From JBGTSJ01 sp041940305 (GTDB lineage: Bacteria; Planctomycetota; Planctomycetia; Planctomycetales; Planctomycetaceae): a stretch of 64,000 bases of DNA. The translations under genes and the position numbers were made by a program. The notes beneath the pieces were generated by a model. The model was not told the origin of the DNA and ran no database searches. It was given only the letters and a program-made list of their open reading frames with translations. The DNA lies in contig JBGTSJ010000012.1 in the NCBI GenBank assembly GCA_041940305.1, positions 1 to 64,000 on the forward strand. The letters are read 5' to 3'. How positions within the stretch are numbered: the stretch's first letter is position 1; each line of letters opens with the position of its first letter. This document shows positions 9,093 through 16,968 of the stretch, piece by piece.

Positions 9093-9542
9093 TCATTCCG
9101 GATCGCCGCCGTCTTCCAGACGGGGGAGCCGGGACAGGTAATCCTCGGGGATCTCGATGGATCGCAGGATTCCCTCCGGCCCGCAGAGGCAGCAGGCGAC
9201 TTTGAGGCGGCCGGTCGCGATGTGGTCCGCGTCGCGCCACAGCTCGAAGTGATAGGAGATCGACTTCACCCCCAGCCGTTCGACCGTCACGCGGACATCG
9301 AACTCGTCCTGATAGAACAGCGGCTTGTGAAAGTTGCAGGAGGCCGCGACGCGCGGCCAGCCGACATGCACCGCCCCGTCCTGCCGGGCCACGATCGTCA
9401 GCCCCAGCGACCGGAAGTACTCGTGCTCCGCCTCCTCCATCCAGCGGAAGAAGTTGGCGAAGTGCACAATGCCGGCCATGTCCGTTTCGGCGAACTCAAC
9501 ACGGCGGCGGGCGATGAAGTGCGGCATGCGGCTAAAGGTCAT
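9093..9542 (-). CDS. Acyl-CoA thioesterase, YbgC/4-hydroxybenzoyl-CoA thioesterase family
   Basis: A 149-residue single hotdog-fold enzyme that probably hydrolyses acyl-CoA thioesters in the cytoplasm. RRRVEFAETDMAGIVHFANF carries the family motif with the catalytic Asp in ETDMAG, followed by the long central helix FFRWMEEAEHEYFRSLGL. ATG at 9542 is used; ATG at 9527 (MPHFIARRRV) is an equally good start and would remove the overlap. With the longer start the gene overlaps the end of the toxin gene by 11 bp, so the two are probably co-transcribed. The natural substrate is unknown. Confidence 0.88.
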   Translation of the reverse strand: MTFSRMPHFIARRRVEFAETDMAGIVHFANFFRWMEEAEHEYFRSLGLTIVARQDGAVHVGWPRVAASCNFHKPLFYQDEFDVRVTVERLGVKSISYHFELWRDADHIATGRLKVACCLCGPEGILRSIEIPEDYLSRLPRLEDGGDPE

Positions 9543-9858
9543 CGGGCGTGAGATCGCGCTGCGAAAAATGCCTGATCGTCAGAACGTCGACACGTTGATC
9601 GGTGATGCGGAAGACAGCGAGGTGAGTCTTGCGGCGGCCGCTGCCGTAATGAATTTCGCGCAATGGGAATGGAAACTGGTCGTTCTCGTGTGCCAGTGAA
9701 TGCCGTTCGGGCGCCGTGCAGGGACCTTCAATGAGTTCGACGAAGCCTTCATGCCACCGTCGTCCGATCTCATCGGATTGCGAACGGCGGACATACCACG
9801 CGGTGGCTGCCGTGAGCTCCCGTGCCGCGCGATCAGAAAGGACGACCTCGTAGTTCAT
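9532..9858 (-). CDS. RelE/ParE-family toxin
   Basis: A 108-residue protein starting MNYEVVLSDRAARELTAATAWY, a helix hairpin followed by beta strands with REIHYGSGRRKTHLAVFRI and DVLTIRHFSQRDL. This is the ParE/RelE toxin layout; members either poison gyrase or cleave mRNA on the ribosome, and the sequence does not clearly decide between them. Its ATG overlaps the stop of the upstream antitoxin in an ATGA (9855-9858), giving translational coupling. Downstream it runs into the thioesterase gene. Confidence 0.85.
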   Translation of the reverse strand: MNYEVVLSDRAARELTAATAWYVRRSQSDEIGRRWHEGFVELIEGPCTAPERHSLAHENDQFPFPLREIHYGSGRRKTHLAVFRITDQRVDVLTIRHFSQRDLTPDDL

Positions 9859-10100
9859 CGATTCCTGGGCGGCCAGCCGTAGTGGCGTCGGATCTCAGCA
9901 TCGACTTCGGCGATTGACTTGACGCGTCCGGCGGCGACATCGTCCAGCCCGGCCTGAATCGCGGCAATCGTTTCCTCCTCCTCCCTGGAGGCACGCCACT
10001 CTCGCAGGCAGTCTTCCAGGGTTAAACCATTGGAGGCGGCGACCAGCTTCTCTCGGGCGAAACTGGTGAACTGGTTGAGTTCTTCAATGGTGGCTGGCAT
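9855..10100 (-). CDS. Antitoxin of the RelE/ParE-type module
   Basis: An 81-residue acidic, helical protein (MPATIEELNQFTSFAREKLV, REWRASREEEETIAAIQAG, GRVKSIAEVDAEIRRHYGW). Its position before a RelE/ParE toxin with a 4-bp ATGA overlap is the main support for the antitoxin call. The REWR..EEE and AIQAGLDDVAAGRV pattern occurs in antitoxins of the short prevent-host-death-like or CopG-like type paired with ParE, where the C-terminal half wraps the toxin. Autoregulation of the operon by the pair is expected from related systems; no operator was identified. Confidence 0.75.
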   Translation of the reverse strand: MPATIEELNQFTSFAREKLVAASNGLTLEDCLREWRASREEEETIAAIQAGLDDVAAGRVKSIAEVDAEIRRHYGWPPRNR

Positions 10101-10174
10101 GGTTCTGCTCGCCGGGACCTGTATTCACTGAAATTAACGGCTGGCTGCAGGCGGCTGTGGCTGCTCGCCCCATT

Positions 10175-11284
10175 CTATCTCAGCATTCCGCGTGCGGCGA
10201 TAGGCCATTCGACCTCCACGGCGCCCTGACGGATGCCGTAGAACCGGTCGTGCAGCGGGGTCGTGAAGTCGGTGTAGCCGGGGATCAGTTCGATCTTGTC
10301 GCCGATGCGGAGATCCTGCGACTGCGGTCCGAGCGAGAGAATGCCGTGCTCGGCGCTGAGTCCGGTGATCGCGGCGTCGGGGAGCGGCCGGCCGGACACG
10401 GTTCCCTTGATGACCGGCGGCTCCAGGTCCGGGTTGATCGTCTTGCGTCCGGCGTCGATGACGGCGCGTTCCAGCTTCGGCCGGCTCGTGACGGTCGCGA
10501 GCACCGTCAGCGCCGGCCGGAGATCCTCCAGGCTGCACTGGTTGATGTAGCAGGGGTCAGCAAAGATGCCGCCGCCGGCCTGCAGTTCGGTGACGCCCGG
10601 ACAGTCCGCTGTGATCTGGTATGAACCGGTGCCCCCCGCGCTGACGATTCCGCAGTCGAGACCGTCAGCGCGCATCTGGTCGCGCTGTTCCACCAGCAGG
10701 GCGATGGCGGCATTGATGCGCGTGCGCTTCTCTGTGGGGTCCGGCACGCGGAGAAGATGCCCCTCGTATCCCATGACGCCCACGAGCCGTACGCCCTTGA
10801 GACGAGCGACGCCGCGGGAGAGATCGCGGAAGTCGGCGCCGGGGCGGATGCCGACGCGGTCCATGCCGATGTTCACCTCGATGACGACGCGACACTCCAC
10901 CTCCCGCCGCCGGCAGACTTCCGCCAGCGCCTCGGCCTGCACGAAGTGATCGCAGGCCACGATCGGGTCGGCAGTGCGGCACAGCGCGGCCACCCGCTCC
11001 AGCTTCGGCTCACCGACGATCATGTTGGCGATGAGGATGTCGCGGATGCCGGCGGCCGCATACACCTCGGCCTCGGAAACCTTCGCGACCGTCACTCCGA
11101 TGGCGCCCGCCTTCATCTGCAGCAGCGCGATCTCGGGCGCCTTATGGCACTTGGCATGCGGCCGCCACTCTTTGCCCCGACTGCAGATGAACTCCGACAT
11201 CCGCCCGATATTGGCCTCCATCACATCGAGATCGATGCAGTAGGCGGGTGTATCGAGTTCCGTCTTGTGCCGTCCTGTCGACAT
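10175..11284 (-). CDS. PLP-dependent DSD1/D-threonine aldolase-like enzyme
   Basis: A 369-residue fold-type III (alanine racemase N-terminal) enzyme. PLP lysine is probably Lys45 in RPHAKCHKAPEIA. Other conserved parts are VTVAKVSEAEVYAAAGIRDI, VIEVNIGMDRVGIRPG, and VSAGGTGSYQIT in the phosphate-binding region. Near the C-terminus, where D-threonine aldolases and D-serine dehydratases carry a metal-binding HxC motif, this protein reads LIPGYTDFTTPLHDRFYGI. The activity (aldolase, dehydratase or other on D-hydroxy amino acids) is therefore uncertain. ATG at 11284. Confidence 0.82.
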   Translation of the reverse strand: MSTGRHKTELDTPAYCIDLDVMEANIGRMSEFICSRGKEWRPHAKCHKAPEIALLQMKAGAIGVTVAKVSEAEVYAAAGIRDILIANMIVGEPKLERVAALCRTADPIVACDHFVQAEALAEVCRRREVECRVVIEVNIGMDRVGIRPGADFRDLSRGVARLKGVRLVGVMGYEGHLLRVPDPTEKRTRINAAIALLVEQRDQMRADGLDCGIVSAGGTGSYQITADCPGVTELQAGGGIFADPCYINQCSLEDLRPALTVLATVTSRPKLERAVIDAGRKTINPDLEPPVIKGTVSGRPLPDAAITGLSAEHGILSLGPQSQDLRIGDKIELIPGYTDFTTPLHDRFYGIRQGAVEVEWPIAARGMLR

Positions 11285-11453
11285 GTCTGATCTCCGGTGC
11301 GCGATCCGCAGCGTGCTGCAGCCGGCGGATTGTGGATGATTCGCTGCGGATCGGCAACAACTGCGCGGGGGGCGAACCGGTTGACCTGCGAGGTTGTCCG
11401 ATCGAATCGGCGGGCACTATCGTGAGTGTTGCATCACCAATCGAGAGGACATC

Positions 11454-12425
11454 ATGCAGGGACTGCGACGGCTCGGGCAATCGGACATTCAGGTCACTCC
11501 GGTGGCGATGGGTTGCTGGCCGATCACCGGCATCACGAGCATCGACGTGTATGAGGACGCCAGCCTGGCGACGCTGGAAGCGGCCGTTGACGCGGGAATC
11601 AACTTCTTCGACACCGCTTACAGCTACGGCTACGACGGCGAGAGCGAACGGATGATCGGCCGCGTGCTGGGGCGGCGCCGTGACGAGATCGTGATCGCCA
11701 GCAAGTGCGGACTGCACTGGAAGAATCGGGAGAAGCTCAAGGACGCCCGTCCCGCGACAGTCCGGCGACATTGCGACGAGAGCCTGCAGCGGCTGGGGAC
11801 CGACCGGATCGACCTGTACTATCTGCACGCCCCGGATCCCCAGACGCCGCTGGCGGAGACGGCGGGGGCGTTTCGCGAGCTGCTCGACGCCGGCAAGGTG
11901 CGGGCGGTCGGAGTGTCGAATTTCATCTCGCTCGCTCAGTTTGAGGAATTCCACGCGGTGTGTCCGATCTCGGCCGCACAGCCTCACTACAACATGCTGC
12001 AACGTGAGATCGAGCACGACATCCTGCCGTGGTGTCAGGCACACGGTGCCGCGGTCTGCGTGTACTGGCCGCTGATGAAGGGGTTTCTGGCAGGCAAGCT
12101 GCGGCGGGACCATGCGTGGGACCCGCAGGACGGCCGGCAGAAGTACGAAGTGTTCCAGGGCCGAGAATGGGACAAGACGCACGACTTCCTCGACGCGTTG
12201 CGGCCGATTGCTGAGGAGTCGCAGATTACACTAGCGCAGCTGGCGATCGCGTGGACGATCCAGCGGCCCGGAATCACGGCGGCGTTGTGCGGGGCGAAAC
12301 GGCCGGAACAGATCCGGGAAACGGCGGCCGCAATGCAGGTGCGGCTCACCGCCGAGCAGCTAGCGCGGATCGACGAAGCGATCGCCGCACGAGGCGACGT
12401 GCCGTCCGGACCCGCGGTGAAGTAA
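11454..12425 (+). CDS. Aldo/keto reductase
   Basis: A 323-residue NADPH-dependent oxidoreductase of the (beta/alpha)8 AKR fold. The catalytic tetrad is visible as Asp53, Tyr58, Lys84 and His125 in FFDTAYSYGYDG, VIASKCGLHW and IDLYYLHAPDP. The cofactor end reads ITAALCGAKRPEQIRE. ATG 11454 is supported by GAGAGGA a few bases upstream, so the extra 20 residues of the longer frame are left out. It reads away from the DSD1-like gene, with which it shares a 169-bp divergent intergenic region. The substrate cannot be told from sequence. Confidence 0.92.
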   Translation: MQGLRRLGQSDIQVTPVAMGCWPITGITSIDVYEDASLATLEAAVDAGINFFDTAYSYGYDGESERMIGRVLGRRRDEIVIASKCGLHWKNREKLKDARPATVRRHCDESLQRLGTDRIDLYYLHAPDPQTPLAETAGAFRELLDAGKVRAVGVSNFISLAQFEEFHAVCPISAAQPHYNMLQREIEHDILPWCQAHGAAVCVYWPLMKGFLAGKLRRDHAWDPQDGRQKYEVFQGREWDKTHDFLDALRPIAEESQITLAQLAIAWTIQRPGITAALCGAKRPEQIRETAAAMQVRLTAEQLARIDEAIAARGDVPSGPAVK

Positions 12426-12449
12426 TCGGAATGCGATGCGCGACCGCTT

Positions 12450-12854
12450 TCACCTGGGCCGGTACGTAGCGCAGGAACGCACGGTTTCCCAGAGGGTGAC
12501 TTCGACGACGGGGAAGCCCTGATCGTGTGCGCGGTCGAAGATGAGGCGGGCGATGTTCTCCGCCGTCGGGTTGCGATCGATAATGTGCAGCGGTTCCTGC
12601 AGCTGCTGCAGAAAAGGGAGCGCCGGATCGTCGCGGCAGAGAATCATCCGATGATCCAGTTCATCCTCGATCCACTGCCGCAGCGAGGACTTGATGTCGG
12701 TAAAGTCGACCAGCATTCCCCGCTCGTCCAGCTGTTCTCCCTCGAGCACGATGACCGCGCGGCCGTTATGGCCGTGGAGATGACGGCACTTGCCGCTGTA
12801 GTTCAGCAGCCGGTGGCCGTAGCAGAAGTCGATCTCCTGGCTGACGCGGTACAT
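12450..12854 (-). CDS. 6-pyruvoyltetrahydropterin synthase / QueD-like protein
   Basis: A 134-residue T-fold protein. The zinc ligands are His14, His27 and His29 (FCYGHRLL and CRHLHGHNGRA), with Cys23 in the position used for catalysis in this family. The end has PTAENIARLIFDRA and VTLWET, the pterin-anchoring Glu region. Members make either 6-carboxytetrahydropterin for queuosine (QueD) or 6-pyruvoyl-tetrahydropterin; no queC, queE or pterin genes are nearby to decide. It converges on the aldo/keto reductase gene with 24 bp between stops. Confidence 0.88.
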   Translation of the reverse strand: MYRVSQEIDFCYGHRLLNYSGKCRHLHGHNGRAVIVLEGEQLDERGMLVDFTDIKSSLRQWIEDELDHRMILCRDDPALPFLQQLQEPLHIIDRNPTAENIARLIFDRAHDQGFPVVEVTLWETVRSCATYRPR

Positions 12855-12865
12855 GGGGGTTGGGA

Positions 12866-12890
12866 GTTTTCAGTTTTCAGTAGTCAGTTA
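12866..12890. repeat. Short dispersed-type repeat
   Basis: A 25-bp tract of overlapping TTTTCAG and CAGT words just upstream of the QueD-like gene. It resembles the other low-complexity intergenic words in the window but has no clear inverted partner nearby. Confidence 0.4.
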
Positions 12891-12925
12891 ACAGCCAGGG
12901 AGTTGTGGCGGGATCGGGGAGTTGC

Positions 12926-14842
12926 TTAGGGGTGCGTGGTGACCTTGCGGGGTTCGACGAGGGATTGGATCTGGGGGATGTCGAACTCTTTGAGGAGGCC
13001 GAAGCAGAAGAGTTCGGGGCCGTCGGGAATCTGGAGATTCTCTTCCACAATCTGCTTGAGGCTGGTGAAAGGCTGGTGAAGTTCCAGCGAGGCGATGGCT
13101 TCCTCTTCGAGGGCCGACGCGACGAGGGCGCCAAGACCTGTGCGGCGGCCGACCGCCACGACGGCGACCGGGCCGGTTTCCTGCTCCGTCTTGAGCCAGC
13201 GGGCGATGGCGGCGATCTGGTCGGCCTGAATGCCGAGCGGCCGCTCACCAACGGCCGCCACCAGCAGGCCGTAGAGGAAGTCCCGTTGCGTAATCTTCGA
13301 CTCGCCGAAGTAAAACGGATCGACGGCCAGCACGCGCTGGCCGGAAGCGACTAGGGCCTCGATCTGCGCGGCGGCGGCTGCGCGGCCGCCGTCCGCCACG
13401 ACGACCGTCGTGCCGGCCGGGTTGGCCGGGATGAACTCGACGGCGGGAACGGTCCAGCTGTCGCCGATGTGCAGCTTCCAGCGGTTCACCTGCGTGTCCC
13501 CCATTGTCGTCGCGTCGGCCAGTTCGGCTTCGGTGACGGCGAGGTCATGTGAGCTGACCAGCTCGGCGAGACGTGCGCGGCGGGCCACAGCATTGGTGCC
13601 CGTCGTGTCGGCGGGGAGCTGATCGAGGAGCTGCCGGGCGAGCGTGTTGAAGCCGGCGCTGCCGTGATCAAGCGGCACGTTAAGTTCGTCGGCGGTCTTC
13701 ACTTCGTCGGCACATTCGATCTCCACGGGATCGAAGTCCTGCTGCGGGTAGAAGTGCTCGGCGAACATCCGGTACAGGGCTTCGCGGTTGTCGCGCTCGA
13801 AGTTGTGCGTTCCGGGGTCTTCGTTGATGTGGTGCGCGAGGTTCTCGAGCTTGCCGTACATCTGATAGACGGGGCGGGAAGCGTCGAGCAGCGGCGGGAG
13901 GGCATGGCCGGAGGCGAAGCAGCACTGATCCTTGATGTTGTAGGTCAGCAGCGTCGGCCGCGGTGCGCGGATCGCAGTCAGCGTGGCGTAATCCACCACG
14001 GTGGCGAGGTCGCTGGGGGTCTGTTCCGAATCGCCGAGGTCGCTGGTCACGTCGCCGCGGGTGATGAAGCTGGAGTAGCCGGCGACGGGGTTGCTCAGGG
14101 TCACGCGGGTATCGAGCGAAGTGATGAAGATGGTCTGCCAGCCTCCGCCGGAAAGGCCGGCAACGGCGACGCGGTCGGGATCGGCATGCTCGTGCGAGAG
14201 CAGCACATCGAGTCCGCGGCTCATGGCAAGGTAAAACGGCGCGAGACCGCTGGTGCCGCAGAGGTCGAGCTGGTTCATGCGGTAGTGGACGAAGTCGTCC
14301 CCGCGGAGCTGGCCCATGCCGAGCCACTCGACATTCAGAGCCAGCATGCCGCGCTTGGCCTGATTGATGCAGCGGATCTGCTTGTAATCGGCGGCCTTGC
14401 CGTTGCCGTCGTGGCCGTTGACGTTCATCACCACGGGCACGAGGCCGTCAAGTTCCTTCGGCTCGTAGAGCAGGGCGGGAACCCACATGCCGGGGACGGC
14501 TTCGAAGCGGAGCTTGCGGATCGTGTACTCGGGGCCCCCTTCGATGGTGTCGAGCCATTCAACGCTCGTGGGGAGCTGGCGCCAGTCAGCCGCCTGGCCG
14601 CGGAAGACGACGTCGTCGAGGGTGCGCTGGCGGATGTCGGCGGCGAAGCGTTCCCACTCGTCGACGGTGGTCGGCTCGGGGGTCGGCGGCACGCGGGACT
14701 TGCAGTAGGCGCGGACCTCATTCCAGGGGAGTTCCTGGTCGATGATGGGCTGGGCGAGGAGGTCAGCGAGTGTGGAATCGTCGGCGCTGGCGGCCGGGAC
14801 AATCAGGCAGAAGGCTGCGACGAGTGCAAGAGCGCGGGGCAT
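12926..14842 (-). CDS. Secreted alpha/beta hydrolase (acetyl xylan esterase-like)
   Basis: A 638-residue protein. ATG at 14842 starts a signal peptide (MPRALALVAAFCLIVPAASA); the open frame further upstream only covers repeat DNA and the antisense of the Dabb gene. The alpha/beta-hydrolase core has the nucleophile elbow GLSGGGWQTIF, a later Asp in YNIKDQCC and a His in GTHNFERDNREA, giving a plausible Ser-Asp-His triad. A C-terminal region of about 200 residues (FGESKITQRDFLYGLLVA, VVAVGRRTGLGALVAS) looks like a second, degenerate hydrolase domain lacking a clear GxSxG. It probably deacetylates or cleaves esters of extracellular polysaccharide. Confidence 0.82.
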   Translation of the reverse strand: MPRALALVAAFCLIVPAASADDSTLADLLAQPIIDQELPWNEVRAYCKSRVPPTPEPTTVDEWERFAADIRQRTLDDVVFRGQAADWRQLPTSVEWLDTIEGGPEYTIRKLRFEAVPGMWVPALLYEPKELDGLVPVVMNVNGHDGNGKAADYKQIRCINQAKRGMLALNVEWLGMGQLRGDDFVHYRMNQLDLCGTSGLAPFYLAMSRGLDVLLSHEHADPDRVAVAGLSGGGWQTIFITSLDTRVTLSNPVAGYSSFITRGDVTSDLGDSEQTPSDLATVVDYATLTAIRAPRPTLLTYNIKDQCCFASGHALPPLLDASRPVYQMYGKLENLAHHINEDPGTHNFERDNREALYRMFAEHFYPQQDFDPVEIECADEVKTADELNVPLDHGSAGFNTLARQLLDQLPADTTGTNAVARRARLAELVSSHDLAVTEAELADATTMGDTQVNRWKLHIGDSWTVPAVEFIPANPAGTTVVVADGGRAAAAAQIEALVASGQRVLAVDPFYFGESKITQRDFLYGLLVAAVGERPLGIQADQIAAIARWLKTEQETGPVAVVAVGRRTGLGALVASALEEEAIASLELHQPFTSLKQIVEENLQIPDGPELFCFGLLKEFDIPQIQSLVEPRKVTTHP

Positions 14843-14916
14843 GACGTGTTCAACTTCCGGTTCTGAGTTGCGGATTTCTGACCTCTGACCTCTGCGTTGA
14901 CCCTCACCCCCGGCCC

Positions 14917-14968
14917 CCTCTCCCGCGATGGAGTTGCGCGAGGGGGAGGACGGATCGCGCGGGAGAGG
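14917..14968. repeat. Small inverted repeat
   Basis: CCTCTCCCGCG (14917-14927) and its exact inverse CGCGGGAGAGG (14958-14968) around a 30-bp loop, inside a C-rich tract. It lies between the Dabb gene and the hydrolase on the minus strand and could attenuate read-through. Confidence 0.6.
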
Positions 14969-14987
14969 AGAGCAAGTGGGTTGGCGG

Positions 14988-15404
14988 TTAATCTGCTTTC
15001 GCGGGGGTCCAATAGTCGACGACGAGTGCGCCGTCGAGGATCGGCTTGAGTTTGGCGACGAAGGCCTGATGGGCGGCGTGCGGGAGGTACTCGGCGCGGG
15101 CTTCCTCGGACTTGAAGGTAACGAGGAAGCAGTGGGTGTAACCCTGTGCGAGCATTTCGGGGCTGTTATCGGTCCCCCACTCAAAGGCGTGGATGGCGTC
15201 GATCTGCTCAGGGAGTTTCGCGAAGGCCTGTTCGATTTCCTTGATCTGGTCCTTGGTGGCGTCCTCCTTGAACTTGAAGAGGACGACATGACGGAGGACC
15301 CGCTCGGCGGGCTCGTCGGCGGTCGTGGACTGGCTGGCGGGCATGGCGAACAGGATTGCGGCAAGGGTGGTGGCGACGGCGAGGAGCGGGGAGAAGCGTT
15401 TCAT
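14988..15404 (-). CDS. Exported Dabb (stress-responsive A/B barrel) protein
   Basis: A 138-residue protein with a signal peptide (MKRFSPLLAVATTLAAILFA) and one Dabb domain: RVLRHVVLFKFKEDATKDQI, FEWGTDNSPEMLAQGYTHCF, LPHAAHQAFVAKLKPILDG. Dabb domains form dimeric ferredoxin-like barrels and are often fused to secreted planctomycete proteins; the ligand is unknown. ATG at 15404 is chosen; an ATG five codons upstream (15419) is possible. The gene lies ahead of the alpha/beta hydrolase on the same strand and may be co-transcribed with it. Confidence 0.85.
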   Translation of the reverse strand: MKRFSPLLAVATTLAAILFAMPASQSTTADEPAERVLRHVVLFKFKEDATKDQIKEIEQAFAKLPEQIDAIHAFEWGTDNSPEMLAQGYTHCFLVTFKSEEARAEYLPHAAHQAFVAKLKPILDGALVVDYWTPAKAD

Positions 15405-15613
15405 TGGCGTCGAGTTCATGTGCTGAGCGACTGCGGAACAAAAGTGCGACTCAAAGCCGCGACGGGATGTCAGTCTAGTCGAAGTGGGGTTAAATTTCGC
15501 GGGAGGAGCGGAGCGACGCAGGGAGTCGTCGTCGAGTGATTGAACCGCGCGCGCAGCACGGCTACGCTGCGTGTGATCCGTCCTTGATGCTCCATTCGGA
15601 AGGCAGGCCTTCA

Positions 15614-16027
15614 ATGACGAGAGTCACTGCGCGTCGAGCTCTGTGGTGCCTGGTCATCCTCGCCGGACTGAGCGGCAGTTGTTCGCGGCCTGACGATGGC
15701 ACAGCGATCGCACCGCCGACTGGAGAGACCGGGAACGAGTGGATGGAGGAGGATTTCGCCGGGTCGGACTCGAAGCTGGCGAAGGAGGGAGGGCCGGAGT
15801 TCGTCGCGTTCTGCAAGGAGGCGGGGTCGTGCACGCTGGAGGGGCCTGTGCTGGACAAGCTCAAAGACATACTGGCCCGGCATCCGGCAGCAAGTGACGA
15901 GGAGTACGACCATTTCGCAGTCGTCGTGCGCGAAGGGCTGATCGAGAACGGCCTGCTGCCTGAGGGAGACCCGGAGCGATACCAGTACCAGATCGGCATG
16001 CTGGCGCTGACGCTCGGGGCGCAATAG
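15614..16027 (+). CDS. Small lipoprotein of unknown function
   Basis: A 137-residue protein starting at ATG 15614 with a lipoprotein-type signal: a charged start MTRVTARRALW, a hydrophobic core and LSGSC before CSRPDD. The mature part is acidic (EWMEEDFAGSDSKLAKEGGP), with ASDEEYDHFAVVVREGLIEN and a helical end. A pair of cysteines (FCKEAGSC) may form a disulfide. I do not recognise the family. It is divergent from the Dabb gene. Confidence 0.6.
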   Translation: MTRVTARRALWCLVILAGLSGSCSRPDDGTAIAPPTGETGNEWMEEDFAGSDSKLAKEGGPEFVAFCKEAGSCTLEGPVLDKLKDILARHPAASDEEYDHFAVVVREGLIENGLLPEGDPERYQYQIGMLALTLGAQ

Positions 16028-16028
16028 G

Positions 16029-16095
16029 GCGCATCCGCTTTGTGGATGAGCACCTCCAGCGATGCCTGTGCGGTGAGCCTGCATCCTGGATGCGC
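16029..16095. repeat. Palindromic repeat
   Basis: GCGCATCC (16029-16036) and GGATGCGC (16088-16095) are inverted copies, with further short ATCC/GGAT pairs between them. It starts two bases after the lipoprotein stop and could act as a terminator or RNA-end stabiliser. Confidence 0.5.
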
Positions 16096-16321
16096 GCAAT
16101 TCGTAATGGCCGGCGCGTCGGTCCATGTGTTCGCGGAGACAATCGACAGCAGCACCGATGAATCGCGGGGGGGACGGTCAGAAGAAGTGCCTGTGTCGTT
16201 TTGACGCTTCGCCGGTGTTTGTGCCTGTCCAGGACCGTTGCGATCCATCGGGTGCGCGTCGTCGCCGCTCTATGATGATTCGCGCAACCGCGACTTGCGT
16301 TCTGTTGTGCTCGCGCGGGCC

Positions 16322-16702
16322 TTACCAGGAAAGCACTGTCTCGTCCTCCGCGAGCAGCGCCGACTCGCGATCCTCGAAATGCGACCAGCGGGTGTCGAGG
16401 TCGGTGACGATCAGGGCCATCATTGCATCGTCGGACAGGTTGCAGAGGGCGAATGAGCCGCCGTTGTCGGTGACGGCGTCCCAGATCCGCACGAACGCAC
16501 CGATGACCGCCGAGCTCAGGTACTCGGTCTCGCCGGCGTCCACGATCACGCGGTGGATCTCGTCCCCCTTGATGGAAGCAACGATGAGGTCGGTTTCGTC
16601 CTCGATTTGCGGCAGACGGTAGCCGATGTGCGACCCGGACGGACTGACAATCAGGGTGTCACCGGACTGCTCAGTGCGGAAGACCTGGCTGAAGCGTGAC
16701 AT
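16322..16702 (-). CDS. STAS-domain protein (anti-sigma factor antagonist-like)
   Basis: A 126-residue protein with the SpoIIAA-like fold pattern: an early strand SGDTLIVSPSG, RVIVDAGETEYLSSAVIGAF and GSFALCNLSDDAMMALIVTDLD. Ser63/Ser64 in YLSSAVIG stand where anti-sigma antagonists are phosphorylated. In partner-switching systems the unphosphorylated form binds an anti-sigma kinase and frees a sigma factor. No kinase or phosphatase gene lies next to it, so partners must be elsewhere. ATG 16702. Confidence 0.83.
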   Translation of the reverse strand: MSRFSQVFRTEQSGDTLIVSPSGSHIGYRLPQIEDETDLIVASIKGDEIHRVIVDAGETEYLSSAVIGAFVRIWDAVTDNGGSFALCNLSDDAMMALIVTDLDTRWSHFEDRESALLAEDETVLSW

Positions 16703-16968
16703 AGCGCGTCCTGTTGCTGATGATGGTGAGGAAGGGTGAGGTGTCGCGACTTGCCGGCCGCGTACCTGATTGAGCGAAGGCCGCTTCGGACTGTTACGGT
16801 CTTACGGACTGGAGAACGCATTCTTTTTGCGGCGGTGAGCCTCGATGCCATGCCCCCAATTCGGCGGGGGCGCCGCTCGCAAGAGGTTTTGCATTGCACG
16901 CTCGCGAGACGTACACTGATCAGGACGGTGTACGGCGTGATCACCGGACCCTTCAGGATTCGCGGCTC

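Noticed and set aside
14843..15364. Long N-terminal extension of the alpha/beta hydrolase frame
   Set aside because: The extension is Ser/Pro/Arg-rich, runs antisense through the Dabb gene frame region and ends just before a clear signal peptide at 14842.
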